Shown here in pieces: positions 31,471 through 42,000 of a stretch of DNA of 64,000 nucleotides; position 1 is the stretch's first letter; every line of letters begins with the position of its first letter. The notes under the pieces were generated by a model. That model did no database searches. It had not been told where the DNA came from and saw only the letters and a program-made list of their open reading frames with translations. Made by a program: the position numbers and the translations under genes. Source of the stretch: JAHIJO01 sp964486075 (GTDB lineage: Bacteria > Verrucomicrobiota > Kiritimatiellia > JAAZAB01); contig CAZALU010000006.1 of the NCBI GenBank assembly GCA_964486075.1, positions 1-64,000 on the forward strand, given 5' to 3'.

Positions 31471-33183
31471 TCAAATCGCCGGACCCAGATTCGCCATACT
31501 GCTAAGTTGGAGATTTCCGGTTTTCCCGGATAGCGGACGGACCGGCTCCTCGGCGTTTTCGGCATAATAAATGGCGGTCAACTCCTGCAAAGCCGTTTCG
31601 CATGCGTCTGAAATAGCGCCCGCATGCGTCAGCAGTTCATGATCGATCAGCGTCCGTAGAAACAATATTCTCCAACGCCAACAGGCCCGTGCACGCGCCG
31701 GCAGCTTGGCATCAGCTTCGCGCATCAAGGCATACGCCTTGGCAATGCCTTCGGGCTTGGCGATGACGATTCGCGAATTTTCCGGGCTGTTTTGCATGCG
31801 GCGCAGCAGTGTTTCCTCTAGCAGACGAATAGCTTCAGTAACCGGCTCGACAACCTCCGGAGAGAATTCGTAGGCGATATATTCGCGGACCACGTCTTCC
31901 GCAGAACCGTCGCCGCTCCAGAATAATTGCGTGCAAATAACCTTATTGATGTCCTCGTAGATTCCTTCGGAATATGGGGCCCCGCCGGCCATGACGGATT
32001 CCACCTGGCGCCAGTATTGTTGCAGGCGCGCGGGCAGCGGATTGGCGCCATATCCCCCCCAGGGATGGCTGCCAAACATGCTGATTTCCGGAAAGCAGAC
32101 CATTTGCAAACCGCCGGGCGCACCGTGCTTGAGCGGAAACTCGGGAAATTCCCCAAGATACCCGTCAGCCAGCATATAATCCACCCAGTCCGGGCGTTCA
32201 CGGAAGGCCTCGCTCAGCCCGGCCCATTCACCCTGCGTAAAATAATCGAGATTCCAGGTACTGAGAACTATTTTAACGCCGGGGAAACACCTGCGCGCCA
32301 GCCGGGCAACCGGCTCCGCAACCTTCAGGTAGCCGTTGGCGGCCCAGGGCTTGCAAAGAGAACAGGTGCAACCGCCCTGGTCATACGGCCACAAGGCCAC
32401 ATAATCCAGGCGAATATCAGCAAAGGCCGCGAAGACCTCCGCCCGCCATTTCAGCAGCAATTCCATGGCGCCCGGCTTGTTCGGGCACAGCTCCACATGG
32501 TAGTGATAAAGATCACGCGTGTACCCATCGTGTCCTGCCGTCCAGTCCGCTTTCATCGCAACCGGGCTCGGGGTAAAGGCTTCGTTTCCAAGAACGATCA
32601 GCAAGGCGCCCAGCCCCACCCCATTGGCCGCCTTGAGCACACGGTGGAGCCGCCCGACCATCTCCTGGGCCGCCGGATCGTCCATCCCGGTGTAATGATG
32701 CATATCGAACCAAACGCCAACACAGTTATAGCCCCAGAGTCCCAACTCCTCCACGTAGCGCTCCAGCTTTTCAGGCGGGGCGTCATGATACCAGTTATGA
32801 AAATGCGTGGCAAAATATATGGCCCGGAACGGCTTGCGCGGGGCCAGGGTCCCGCGCCAGGTGCCCGGTTCCAATCCGCCTTCTGCATAGTGGCAGGTTC
32901 GCAGGAACTTGCCGGCCCCGTAAAGCACTCCGCGCTCGTCGCCGCCGACGATGCGGATATCCCCTTGCGCGCCGTCCTGGATCTTAAAAGTCTCCTGAGC
33001 GAGTTGCGCATCCGTTTCAAGAACAAGCGTCAGTTCGCCCGCCGCGGAGCGCTTGCCGGCCGCAATCGTTACCGTAAATTTTGCGCCGCAGCGCTCCCTC
33101 AGCTCGCGCTGCATTATCTCCGCCGTCCTGCGAAGCGTTGGCGCCGGATTGACCGGCAATTGAATCAGCATGTTTTTGATCAT
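31471..33183 (-). CDS. GH20/alpha-glucuronidase-like carbohydrate-active protein
   Basis: The protein has 570 residues. The N-terminal third resembles the accessory domain of hexosaminidases and alpha-glucuronidases (IVGGDERGVLYGAGKFLRTC). The middle is a TIM-barrel-like domain with RAIYFATHFHNWYHDAP, GYNCVGVWFDMHHYTG and YVALWPYDQGGCTCSLC. The last element recalls DUF4838-type proteins. No signal peptide is seen, so it is probably intracellular. It starts near 33183 (or ATG 33171) and ends 10 bases before cbpA. Substrate unknown. Confidence 0.75.
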   Translation of the reverse strand: MIKNMLIQLPVNPAPTLRRTAEIMQRELRERCGAKFTVTIAAGKRSAAGELTLVLETDAQLAQETFKIQDGAQGDIRIVGGDERGVLYGAGKFLRTCHYAEGGLEPGTWRGTLAPRKPFRAIYFATHFHNWYHDAPPEKLERYVEELGLWGYNCVGVWFDMHHYTGMDDPAAQEMVGRLHRVLKAANGVGLGALLIVLGNEAFTPSPVAMKADWTAGHDGYTRDLYHYHVELCPNKPGAMELLLKWRAEVFAAFADIRLDYVALWPYDQGGCTCSLCKPWAANGYLKVAEPVARLARRCFPGVKIVLSTWNLDYFTQGEWAGLSEAFRERPDWVDYMLADGYLGEFPEFPLKHGAPGGLQMVCFPEISMFGSHPWGGYGANPLPARLQQYWRQVESVMAGGAPYSEGIYEDINKVICTQLFWSGDGSAEDVVREYIAYEFSPEVVEPVTEAIRLLEETLLRRMQNSPENSRIVIAKPEGIAKAYALMREADAKLPARARACWRWRILFLRTLIDHELLTHAGAISDACETALQELTAIYYAENAEEPVRPLSGKTGNLQLSSMANLGPAI

Positions 33184-33323
33184 AATTCTACATTTGCTTC
33201 TTTCTTGAGTCTGAATGCTATAACTTAAAATAAAAATGTCAATTGTCTTTCATCGAATAGCTCCAGTTGATATTTGCGCACAGGCCAACAGCGTGCTATG
33301 GTAGTGCATTCGTGGAACATAAA

Positions 33324-34544
33324 ATGATTGGCATTCATCCATTTAAAGCCCTGCGTCCGCTCCGGCGACTGGTAGACCGGGTATCCTGTGTGCCCTATGA
33401 TACCGTGGACCGGGCGGAGGCAGCGGCGCTGGCCCAGCACAACCCGAGCAGTTTTTTGCGAGTATCGCGTTCCGAAATCGAGCTCCCGACATCGGTCAAT
33501 CCTTACAGCGCCGAAGTATACACCAGGGCTGTGGCCAATTTTAAACACTTGCTCAAGCAGGGGGTGTTCGTGCAAGAATCAGCGCCATGCCTGTATCTCT
33601 ATCGCCTGCGCCGTGGCGCACATACCCAGGCGGGAATCGTGGCCTGCTGTCATGCGGACGATTACGAGCAGGACATCATCAAGAAGCACGAAAAGACACG
33701 GCAGGACAAGGAAAACGACCGGACGCGGCACATGGCAGCGATCAGCGCCCACGGCGGTCTGGTATTTCTGACCTATCGCGATCAGACCGATATTGACGCC
33801 CAGGCGCGCGCGATCGAAGCGACTCGCCCGCTCTATGATTTCACCGCGCCGGACGGAGTCATTCACACGATCTGGCGCATCCGGAAAACGAGATGCCTGG
33901 TTAAAATGTTCGAAGAAATCCCGGTCTGCTACATTGCCGACGGTCATCATCGAGCCGCCAGCGCAGCGCGCGTGGCCCGGGAACAACGCGCCGCCAACCC
34001 CGGGCATGACGGCACGGAAGAATACAACTGGTTTCCTGTCGTTCTGTTCCCCGCCAGCCAGCTTGAAATCCTGCCCTACAACCGCTGCGTGCGGGATTTG
34101 AACGGCAGAACGGCACCCGAATTCCTGGCCGCTGTGCGCGCACGGTGTCCGCTAACCTCCCCCGGCCGACCGGCGCCCGCTGGGCCAGGCTACGCCAGCC
34201 TGTATTGCGCCGGGCAATGGCATGATTTAGCCCTGCCTCCGGCGGCGGAGGCGGACCCGGTTGCCACCCTGGATGTCAGCCTGCTGCAATCTCGCGTCCT
34301 GGCGCCGCTGCTGGGGATTACCGATCCCAGGACGGACAAGCGCATAGATTTCATCGGGGGGATTCGAGGAACGCAGGAACTCGAACAGAGAGTAAATTCC
34401 GGGAGAGACGCGGTCGCGTTCTCCATGCATCCGGTCACAGTCCGGCACCTGATGGCCATCGCCGACGCCGGCCAGATCATGCCTCCCAAAAGCACCTGGT
34501 TCGAGCCAAAAGTCAGGTCCGGCCTACTGATCCACACCTTCTGA
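33324..34544 (+). CDS. DUF1015-family protein
   Basis: This 406-residue protein matches DUF1015, often found beside serine or phosphoglycerate metabolism genes. It starts IHPFKALRP, then VPYDTV; the motif IKKHEKTRQDKENDR and the later IADGHHRAASA are hallmarks. GITDPRTDKRIDFIGG and MPPKSTWFEPK appear near the end. Catalytic activity is unknown, although the His/Asp/Arg pattern suggests a nucleotide-handling enzyme. It converges with amaP, with 2 bases between the stop codons. Confidence 0.92.
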   Translation: MIGIHPFKALRPLRRLVDRVSCVPYDTVDRAEAAALAQHNPSSFLRVSRSEIELPTSVNPYSAEVYTRAVANFKHLLKQGVFVQESAPCLYLYRLRRGAHTQAGIVACCHADDYEQDIIKKHEKTRQDKENDRTRHMAAISAHGGLVFLTYRDQTDIDAQARAIEATRPLYDFTAPDGVIHTIWRIRKTRCLVKMFEEIPVCYIADGHHRAASAARVAREQRAANPGHDGTEEYNWFPVVLFPASQLEILPYNRCVRDLNGRTAPEFLAAVRARCPLTSPGRPAPAGPGYASLYCAGQWHDLALPPAAEADPVATLDVSLLQSRVLAPLLGITDPRTDKRIDFIGGIRGTQELEQRVNSGRDAVAFSMHPVTVRHLMAIADAGQIMPPKSTWFEPKVRSGLLIHTF

Positions 34545-34546
34545 TG

Positions 34547-35122
34547 CTACTCGTGATCCTGCCATTCCGAGCGCGGGGGCTGGCGTGGCGCGGTTGCTTC
34601 ATCAATAACCACGATATCCGTGACATTAATTTTGACATCCGCGATATCCGCTATGCCCAGGCTTTCGCGCATGCTGTCGCGGACCCTCTGCTGCAGGGCC
34701 TGAGACAACTGCTGGATTTGGGTGCCGGTTTTCACCGTCATATCCAAGCGGACTTCAATCGCACCCCGGCGCGAGGCCGATACATCGGCGTGCAGCTTTA
34801 CGATGCCGGCGAATTCGCTTTTCAGTTTCAGCAGGAAAGTGTTGATGGCATTGACGCCGATGCTGATCGTGCCGCCATCGCCGGCGAAAGATAGGAATTG
34901 CTCGTGCCGGCCGATCGGCAAGGCCGACAACCAGAACAAGATCGACAGCGTGATCAAACTCACGCCGAGCGCAAGCTGCCAGGCAAGGCTGTTTTCAAGA
35001 ACGGGCCGAAAAATATGCCAACAGGAATTTGGAAGCCCGGTAACATTCGCCACCAGCACCCAGCCCAAGGCCAGTATCGCCAGCGACATCGCGAATCCGA
35101 TCAAACCATGCACAATTTTCAC
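34547..35122 (-). CDS. amaP: Alkaline-shock membrane anchor protein (AmaP-like)
   Basis: This 191-residue protein has two N-terminal membrane helices (about residues 5-28 and 50-68). A small Asp23-like beta domain (INTFLLKLKSEFAGIVKLHADV...) and a helical end (QQLSQALQQRVRDSM) follow. AmaP anchors Asp23 to the membrane in Gram-positive bacteria. It overlaps the asp23-like gene by 4 bases, so the two are co-translated. Such pairs in a lipopolysaccharide-bearing organism are less common. Confidence 0.9.
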   Translation of the reverse strand: MKIVHGLIGFAMSLAILALGWVLVANVTGLPNSCWHIFRPVLENSLAWQLALGVSLITLSILFWLSALPIGRHEQFLSFAGDGGTISIGVNAINTFLLKLKSEFAGIVKLHADVSASRRGAIEVRLDMTVKTGTQIQQLSQALQQRVRDSMRESLGIADIADVKINVTDIVVIDEATAPRQPPRSEWQDHE

Positions 35123-35583
35123 GGCTTTGCTCCTTCCTCGTCGGTTGACGGCTTAGTATCTACCAGACTCCGTATGCCCCTGACAACAACATTCACAGCC
35201 TTGACCTTGTTGCCCGTCATCTCCTCGATGGCGCGGTAGACTTCGTTCTGAATGCGCCAGGCAACCCGCGGAATGCGGACCCCATATTCAACGATGATAT
35301 TCAATTCCAAGCTGACGCAACGTCCTTCCAGCTCCACCTTGATCCCGCGATCATCGGCTTTGCTGATCATGCTGGCCAGACCGTCGGCAAACGATCCGCT
35401 CATATCAGCGACGCCCGGCACTTTCAGAGCTGCCTGACGGGCAATGGCGGCAATCACATCGCGATGCACTGTAATGGCCCCAAGATCTGAGCCCGTGTTC
35501 TCCCGGTCATCTATTGCTTCCGTCTCCGGTTTGTCCGTCCGTTTACGAAATTCCGCCGTCTCAGGTTGTTTGTGCTCGTCCAT
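35119..35583 (-). CDS. Asp23/Gls24-family protein
   Basis: This 154-residue protein has the Asp23 (DUF322) core: GAITVHRDVIAAIARQAAL, KVPGVADMS, VELEGRCVSLELNIIVEYG and VKAVNVVVRGI. Asp23 in Staphylococcus sits under the membrane through AmaP and reports envelope stress. It overlaps accC by 23 bases and amaP by 4, so the operon runs ricT-aroQ-accB-accC-asp23-amaP. The N-terminal 35 residues are charged and probably disordered. Confidence 0.92.
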   Translation of the reverse strand: MDEHKQPETAEFRKRTDKPETEAIDDRENTGSDLGAITVHRDVIAAIARQAALKVPGVADMSGSFADGLASMISKADDRGIKVELEGRCVSLELNIIVEYGVRIPRVAWRIQNEVYRAIEEMTGNKVKAVNVVVRGIRSLVDTKPSTDEEGAKP

Positions 35584-36973
35584 CGCCAGCCCTCCATGGA
35601 TTAAAACTCGACATGGCCATTAAGCCCATACCATCTTTCATAAAATTATCCAAAAATGTCGTGTTGTACTGTCCGCGCCGGAACAACGAATCGTGCATCA
35701 GTGCCAAGCCCAGCGGAATGGTCGTCTTGGGTCCCTCGATCAGGCATTCCCCCAAGGCCCGTGACATGCGCTTAATTGCTTCCTCGCGGCTATTGCCGCG
35801 CACAATTATTTTCGCGATCATGCTGTCGTAATACGGCAGAATATCATAACCGCTGTAAACCGCCGAGTCCACGCGCACACCGATCCCGCCCGGAAAATGC
35901 AACCATTCGAGGCGGCCCGGCGACGGCGCAAAATTATTACCGGGGTCTTCCGCGTTGACCCGCCATTCAATGACATGCCCGCTGGGCTGGATATTTTTCT
36001 GCTCATAAGCCAGGCGCTCGCCGGCCGCGATCCGGATCTGTTCCTTGACAAGATCCACCCCCGTGGCCATCTCGGTAATGGGATGCTCGACCTGGATCCG
36101 CGTGTTCATTTCCATAAAATAAAAATTGCCCTTTGAGTCCAACAGGAACTCAATAGTCCCAGCATTGCGATAGCCTATGCACTCAGCGGCCTTGACGGCC
36201 ATCCGGCCCATGCGCTTGCGCTGATCCTGAGTCAGCACGGGACAGGGTGTTTCTTCCAGTAGCTTCTGGTGACGGCGCTGGATACTGCAGTCCCTTTCAC
36301 CGAGATGGATCACGTTCCCAAAATGATCCGCCAAGATCTGCATTTCCACGTGCCGGGCATTGTCCACAAATTTTTCGAGATAAACATCGCCCCGGCTAAA
36401 CGCGCGCTCCGCTTCGGCGCGAGCCATGTTGAATCCCTGGATCAGGCTGACGTCGTTATGGGCAACGCGCATACCCTTCCCGCCCCCGCCAGCCACCGCT
36501 TTGATCAGCACCGGGTAGCCGGCAACGCGGGCAATCTCGAGCGCTTGATCCTGGGTCTGCACGATGGACTGACTGCCGGGAATCGTCGGTAGTCCGCACT
36601 TGCGCATGGTTTCCCGGGCCACGGCCTTGTCGCCCATCTTCTTGATATTGTCTGCGGTCGGCCCGATGAACTTGATATTACAACTCTCACAAATCTGCAC
36701 AAAATGCGCGTTTTCGGAAAGAAATCCGTAGCCGGGGTGAATAGCGTCCACATCCGCCACCTCGGCGGCGCTGATGATGTTGGCTATCTTCAGATAGCTC
36801 TCGGAGGCCGCCGCCGGCCCGATGCAAATCGCCTCGTCTGCCAGTTGGACGTGCAGCGAACGCTCATCCGCCTCGGAATAGACCGCGACCGACTTGATCC
36901 CCATTTCGCGACAGGCCCGAATAACCCGCAGGGCTATTTCCCCTCGATTAGCAATTAGAATACTGTTAAACAT
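35561..36973 (-). CDS. accC: Acetyl-CoA carboxylase biotin carboxylase subunit
   Basis: This 470-residue ATP-grasp enzyme carboxylates biotin on BCCP with bicarbonate. It starts FNSILIANRGEIALRVIRAC; the ATP loop is VAGGGGKGMRVA and the active-site region includes IQRRHQKLLEETPCP and MNTRIQVEHPITEM. The C-terminal 20 residues are extra compared with the usual 449. ATG 36973 has AAGGATCTC upstream. It directly follows accB. Confidence 0.97.
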   Translation of the reverse strand: MFNSILIANRGEIALRVIRACREMGIKSVAVYSEADERSLHVQLADEAICIGPAAASESYLKIANIISAAEVADVDAIHPGYGFLSENAHFVQICESCNIKFIGPTADNIKKMGDKAVARETMRKCGLPTIPGSQSIVQTQDQALEIARVAGYPVLIKAVAGGGGKGMRVAHNDVSLIQGFNMARAEAERAFSRGDVYLEKFVDNARHVEMQILADHFGNVIHLGERDCSIQRRHQKLLEETPCPVLTQDQRKRMGRMAVKAAECIGYRNAGTIEFLLDSKGNFYFMEMNTRIQVEHPITEMATGVDLVKEQIRIAAGERLAYEQKNIQPSGHVIEWRVNAEDPGNNFAPSPGRLEWLHFPGGIGVRVDSAVYSGYDILPYYDSMIAKIIVRGNSREEAIKRMSRALGECLIEGPKTTIPLGLALMHDSLFRRGQYNTTFLDNFMKDGMGLMAMSSFNPWRAGDGRAQTT

Positions 36974-37046
36974 GAGATCCTTCGTCATGCTCGGGATGAA
37001 AGATCATACGGCTTGCCGGTTGAGCAGGCGGCATGCCGTCAAATAA

Positions 37047-37493
37047 TTATAATTTTTCGATCTTGAACAAGGGCTGGCCGAATTGAACGGAATGCGCGTT
37101 TTCCACCAGGATCTCCCGGACGACCCCGCGTATTTCGCACTTGATTTCATTCATAACCTTCATGGCCTCGACTATACACAAGACCGCTTCCAAACCGACT
37201 TCCTGGCCGACCTTGACGTAGGGTTCGGCATCCGGAGCGGGAGCGCGGTAAAATGTTCCCACGAACGGGGCCTTGATCGTCACGAAGCGAGGATCATCCA
37301 CCGGTGGGAGCGCCGTCAGCGCCGGCGCAGCAACGGTCGGTACCGGCGGCAAGGGCGCCGGGGCTTGAGCCAGCACGGGAGCGGGCGCGCCCCGTTTAAT
37401 CGAGAGGCGCATACCGTTTTCCTCTTTTTCAAACTCGGTCAAACCATGCTCAGCCATTAAATCTATAATTTCCTTGATATCGTCAAGCTTCAT
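37047..37493 (-). CDS. accB: Acetyl-CoA carboxylase biotin carboxyl carrier protein
   Basis: The protein has 148 residues. The N-terminal helical part (LDDIKEIIDLMAEHGLTEF) and a Pro/Ala-rich linker (about 40-70) precede the biotinyl domain with VKAPFVGTFY-like IKAPFVGTFYRAPAP and biotinylation motif EAMKVMNEI. The ATG at 37493 is preferred because GAGGTG precedes it; a GTG at 37499 overlaps the aroQ stop. It feeds biotin-bound carboxyl groups to the carboxyltransferase, whose genes are not in the window. Confidence 0.97.
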   Translation of the reverse strand: MKLDDIKEIIDLMAEHGLTEFEKEENGMRLSIKRGAPAPVLAQAPAPLPPVPTVAAPALTALPPVDDPRFVTIKAPFVGTFYRAPAPDAEPYVKVGQEVGLEAVLCIVEAMKVMNEIKCEIRGVVREILVENAHSVQFGQPLFKIEKL

Positions 37494-37495
37494 AT

Positions 37496-37960
37496 TCACC
37501 TCTTGCGTTGTTTCCCGACTTGGTCGGACGAAAGCATTTCCAACAAACCAATCAGCGCCAGTTTGTAACTCAAGGCGCCAAACCCCATTACCTGGCCCCG
37601 GCAGGCGGCGGCGGTCAGACTTATCCGCCGAAACTCCTCCCGAGCCGCTACATTCGACAGATGCACCTCCACGCAGGGGGTTGGCACCGACTGCAGCGCA
37701 TCCCGCAGCGCCACGCTGGTATGCGTGTAGCCCCCCGGGTTAAAAATAATCCCATCATATACCCCGGCGGCAGCAAGAATTTTTTTAACCAACTCACCCT
37801 CCACGTCGCTTTGAAAGGCATCCATCCGTGCGCCCAGCGCAACGGCCTGCTCCTGAAGTCGGCGGATGATGACGACCAGCGTCTCAACGCCATAAAGGCC
37901 CGGCTCTCTCCAGCCCAAGCGTCCCAAATTCGGGCCGTTCAATAACAACACTTTTTTCAT
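37496..37960 (-). CDS. aroQ: 3-dehydroquinate dehydratase, type II
   Basis: This 154-residue dodecameric type II enzyme of the shikimate pathway has LLNGPNLGRLGWREPGLYG with catalytic Arg and Tyr. IIFNPGGYTHTSVALRDAL contains the catalytic His region, followed by CVEVHLSNVAAREEFR. It overlaps ricT by 4 bases and ends just before accB, an arrangement common in many bacteria (aroQ-accB-accC). Confidence 0.97.
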   Translation of the reverse strand: MKKVLLLNGPNLGRLGWREPGLYGVETLVVIIRRLQEQAVALGARMDAFQSDVEGELVKKILAAAGVYDGIIFNPGGYTHTSVALRDALQSVPTPCVEVHLSNVAAREEFRRISLTAAACRGQVMGFGALSYKLALIGLLEMLSSDQVGKQRKR

Positions 37961-38793
37961 GCCGGGGAATTATGGCTTTTTCCAGACGGATTGCCAAGCA
38001 CAATTACATCCCGGCTATCGAATTCGAGGACCCGCCGATCCTCGAGGCCCACTTTGACCCGCTGGGTCAAGACGCGGACTTCCAGCACCTTGCCCGGCCC
38101 GGCCGGGCTGTCCACCCTGGCCCCCAGCCTGGGCAACTCCCGCCCCATATCGCGATAGCAGTTATGTTCGAAGCGCAAACAGCACTTCAGCCGCCCACAC
38201 ATGCCGTTGATCGCTGAGGGGTTCAGCGATAAGCCCTGGGATTTAGCCATGCGAATATGGATATCTTCGAAATCCTCGATCCAGACCGAACAGCACAGTT
38301 GGCGGCCGCAGGGCGCCAACCCGCCCAGGATGGCCGCCGCGGCGCGCACCCCGATCTGGCGCATCTCGATCCTGGCATGCGTTTCCCCCGCCAGGTCCGC
38401 CACCAGTCGGCGAAAATCGACCCGATCCTCCGCCGTAAAAACAATCATCAGCCGGGAACGATCGAATGAATAACGAACCCGCAACAGGCGCATTGACAAG
38501 CGGTACTGCGCGACTTTTTCATGGCACAAACGCAGGGCAGTTTTGGAAAACAACACATTTTCACTGGCGCGCGCCTGGTCCTGCAATGTGGCCCGTCGCA
38601 AAACCGTCGGAAAGGACTTCACGGCCTCGTCGGGATCCGCCACCACCTCAACAAGCGTAACAACATGCCCGAATTCCGGGATACCGTCCAGCTCCACAAC
38701 GCAAGCGTCGACTTCCTTGATCGCCAAGTCCCCCGGGCCGTAGCATTTCACGAGATGCGTGTCGCCACAACTGACATGAATCCATCGATACAT
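37957..38793 (-). CDS. ricT: PSP1-domain protein RicT (YaaT) homologue
   Basis: This 278-residue protein of the PSP1 C-terminal family has the typical cysteine clusters GRQLCCSVW and MCGRLKCCLRFEH, which bind an iron-sulfur cluster in the B. subtilis Ric complex that affects RNase Y. The element PCGRQLCCSVWIEDF is near-universal in the family. The start at ATG 38793 follows AGGAG. It heads the aroQ-acc operon; in many genomes ricT lies next to holB instead. Confidence 0.92.
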   Translation of the reverse strand: MYRWIHVSCGDTHLVKCYGPGDLAIKEVDACVVELDGIPEFGHVVTLVEVVADPDEAVKSFPTVLRRATLQDQARASENVLFSKTALRLCHEKVAQYRLSMRLLRVRYSFDRSRLMIVFTAEDRVDFRRLVADLAGETHARIEMRQIGVRAAAAILGGLAPCGRQLCCSVWIEDFEDIHIRMAKSQGLSLNPSAINGMCGRLKCCLRFEHNCYRDMGRELPRLGARVDSPAGPGKVLEVRVLTQRVKVGLEDRRVLEFDSRDVIVLGNPSGKSHNSPA

Positions 38794-39020
38794 TATAGGC
38801 TCCTGATTAAAAGCTAAAAAGAATACCAACCCAGGCCCAAAAAGACAACGGTGTAAAATGCCAAGACATAAAATTCCGATTTTTGGCATGGTTCAAAAAA
38901 GAGTTACATATTTTGTCTTCCCGTGGGGCATACGCGTCATACCAGGCCCGATTTTTATATTTGCGTCTGCCCCTTCAAGCTGCCATGCTTCTTTATTTAA
39001 CCAACCCAGGAGATGCGCAT

Positions 39021-42000
39021 ATGGAATCCTTTGCATTCATCATCGCGACGGGAATACTCATGGCCGGTGTCTGTCAAACGCGTTCGGCAACTTTGGACAA
39101 AGACTGGCGCGTGCGCTACGAGCAAAATTCGTCAAATGCCGTAGTTTTCAATGACTGGCTGGCGGCAACCGGAAGTTGGACTGAAAAACAAAACGAACTT
39201 CACAAACAGAACGACGACTCCGACGCCCTGCTGCTGCTGCGTGCGCCGGTTGTCCGGCAGGCGATCTGCGTCGAATACGAAGTCATGTCACAAGCCCCCG
39301 GCGATTTAAGCCTGCTGCTGGGCAGCGCCGACGGGACATTTCAAGACGCCCTTTTTGTGGGTATCGGCTCTCAGGGCAACAAGCTGCACAAGATCGTGTT
39401 CAACGGCAGGGAACTGGCAAAAACAGAGACGCATCAGCTCACTCCCGGAAAGTGGCACAAAATCAGGGTACTCCGGGAAAAAGGGAACATATCGCTCTTT
39501 ATTGACGGCGAAAAAGTCCTTAAATCGCCGGATGCGCCCGAAGGTTATGCCGGGCCCTATCTGGCCCTCTACGGATGGAACGCAGGCGCTTTCCGCAATT
39601 TTAAGGTGTCCGGCAAAGAAGATCCGGTTTTGATGAAATACCTCCAAGGCCGGGCCAGGGCGCGGGATATGCTGCTTGATTTCCCCTCTTTCGACCTTTA
39701 CGCCTTCGCCGGGGCCAAGCGCAAAGAAATCGAAGCCGGCCAAAAACTGGTCTGCGAAAACCGCCCGACCGCCATGCGGCTCAAGTCCGAATCAAAGGTT
39801 ATTTGCAAACAACCCGGCCGCTACATCGGCTGGCCGACCATCGCCAAAACTGCGGACGGTGAACTGCTGACCGTGTTCTCCGGAGATCGCGAAGAACATG
39901 TCTGCCCCTTCGGGAAAGACCAGCTGGTGCGCAGCAAGGATAACGGGGGAAGCTGGACTGCGCCGCAAACCATTCATGATTCGCCTCTGGATGACAGGGA
40001 CGCTGGCCTCCTCGTAACACGCCAGGGCACGATAATTCTGAGCTGGTTCACGTGGGACTTCCCCGAATCCCAGATCACCAATAACGCCTCCTGGAACCTG
40101 GGCTGGCGCACTTATCTCGATTCGGTTACGCCAGCGGACCGGCGTAAACATCACGGCTACTGGACCAGCCGCTCAATTGACAACGGCAAAACATGGGCCG
40201 AACCAGTCCGCACTCCATCCTCCGCGCCGCACGGCCCCATCCAACTCAAGGACGGACGCCTGCTCTACGTCGGCAAAGGGTGGATTGCCGAATTCGGTGG
40301 GCAGGCCTTGAGCGTGGCCGAATCGAAAGACGAGGGCCAAACATGGCAAACGATCTGGGCGCAGCCCCTGACCAACGCTGAACAACAATGCCTCAGCGAG
40401 CCGCATGCCGTCGAACTTCCCGACGGGCGCATTATCGCCATGCTGCGCTACGACGGATCGAAAACGGAAATCGAGGGCTATTTACAGCAGATCGAAAGCG
40501 CGGATGGTGGCCATTCCTGGACCGCGCCCGTCACGACCCCCATCTGGGGCCATCCGCCGCACCTGATCCTGCTGAAAGATGGACGGGTGCTGTGCAGCTA
40601 CGGATACCGCAAAGCGCCGTTCGGCCAGCGCGCCTGCCTGAGCTATGACGGCGGCAAAACCTGGGATATCGAACACGAGATACTCGTCAGATCAGACGCC
40701 TTGAACGGCGACCTGGGTTACCCGGCATCGGTCGAACTCGCCGACGGAACAATCGTAACCGTCTATTACCAGGTAGACAAAGCGAACGAGACAACCTGCC
40801 TGATGATGACCCGCTGGACACCGCCACCGTTCGACCCGCCGGCAAAACACAATACCGGCCTGAGCGTAAGTATGGGTGCGCCGGTTGTCATTGCGCTTGC
40901 TCCCCCCGCAGAAAGGCGTTGGGGTTTCTACCAATTCCCGATTTTTAAGCGCACCAAAGCCGGGGATATCCTGGCCTCGTTCCATGTCGGGGACGATTCG
41001 CACGACGGCGCCGGCGAGCATCAGGCAGCGCCGTATTTCATATCAAAAGACAAAGGCAAAACCTGGGCCACCTTCAACGACAGTGCACAGGTTGTGTCCG
41101 GAAAAACATTAAAAGACGGCAGCACGCTTGAGTTCGACCGCTTTCCCCGCATCAGCGCTTCCGAACTCGGGCTTACTCCGGTGCGCACAGGCATCAGGGA
41201 CAGCCCCGCCTACGGCAATTGCTTTGACCTTTATCTTTTCGAGGATTTACCGGATAACATACGCGGCGCTCCGGTTGTTTTGCGCACCACAGACAGCCTT
41301 AAAGACGAGGCCATAACCGCAAAAATAGATTTTCCGGGAGCAGCTGTGCGCGCTTATGTTAAGACCTGGACATCCGGCGGCGCCGTCAAGCTGCCCGGGT
41401 ACCTGTATAACAACTTGCCGCCGCTGACGCTGGCCTTGAAAAATAAAAGTTGTGTTGAACTGTCCAACGGCGCCTTGCTCTGCGCGGTCAACTCGGAACG
41501 CATAGACGAAAATCATCCGGACCTGCCCGGCAACCCGCAAATGTATCTACTCGCATCACTGGATCAGGGACGCTCCTGGAAATTAAGCTCAACAATCGCC
41601 TGCATTCCGGAACGAGTTAAGCATGGCTTGTGGGAACAAACGCTCCAGATCCTGCCAGGCGGCAGGCTGATGTGCATTATGCGCAGTGAAGTCGGCGGAT
41701 CAAGCCCGCGGGCCCTGTGGATAGCTACGTCGGACGATAACGGATTGACCTGGGATGATCCGCGCATACTTAACGGCTTCGGAGTTGAACCGGAAGCACT
41801 GGTCCTGAAGAATGGCATCAGCGTAGTATCCTACGGACGGCCCGGGGTTGAATTGCGGTTCTGTGCCGACGGACTAGGCGAAAAATGGACGGAACCTTAT
41901 GTCATTCAGTCGCCAGCCTCCTGCGGCTACACTCAACTCATGTCAACCGGCGACGACAGCTTCCTGGTCATCTTCTCCGACTTTTGCCACAGGGATACCG

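Noticed and set aside
31927..33228. 433-codon plus-strand frame opposite the GH20-like gene
   Set aside because: The minus-strand protein has coherent enzyme motifs; the plus frame lacks any domain and starts without a ribosome-binding site.
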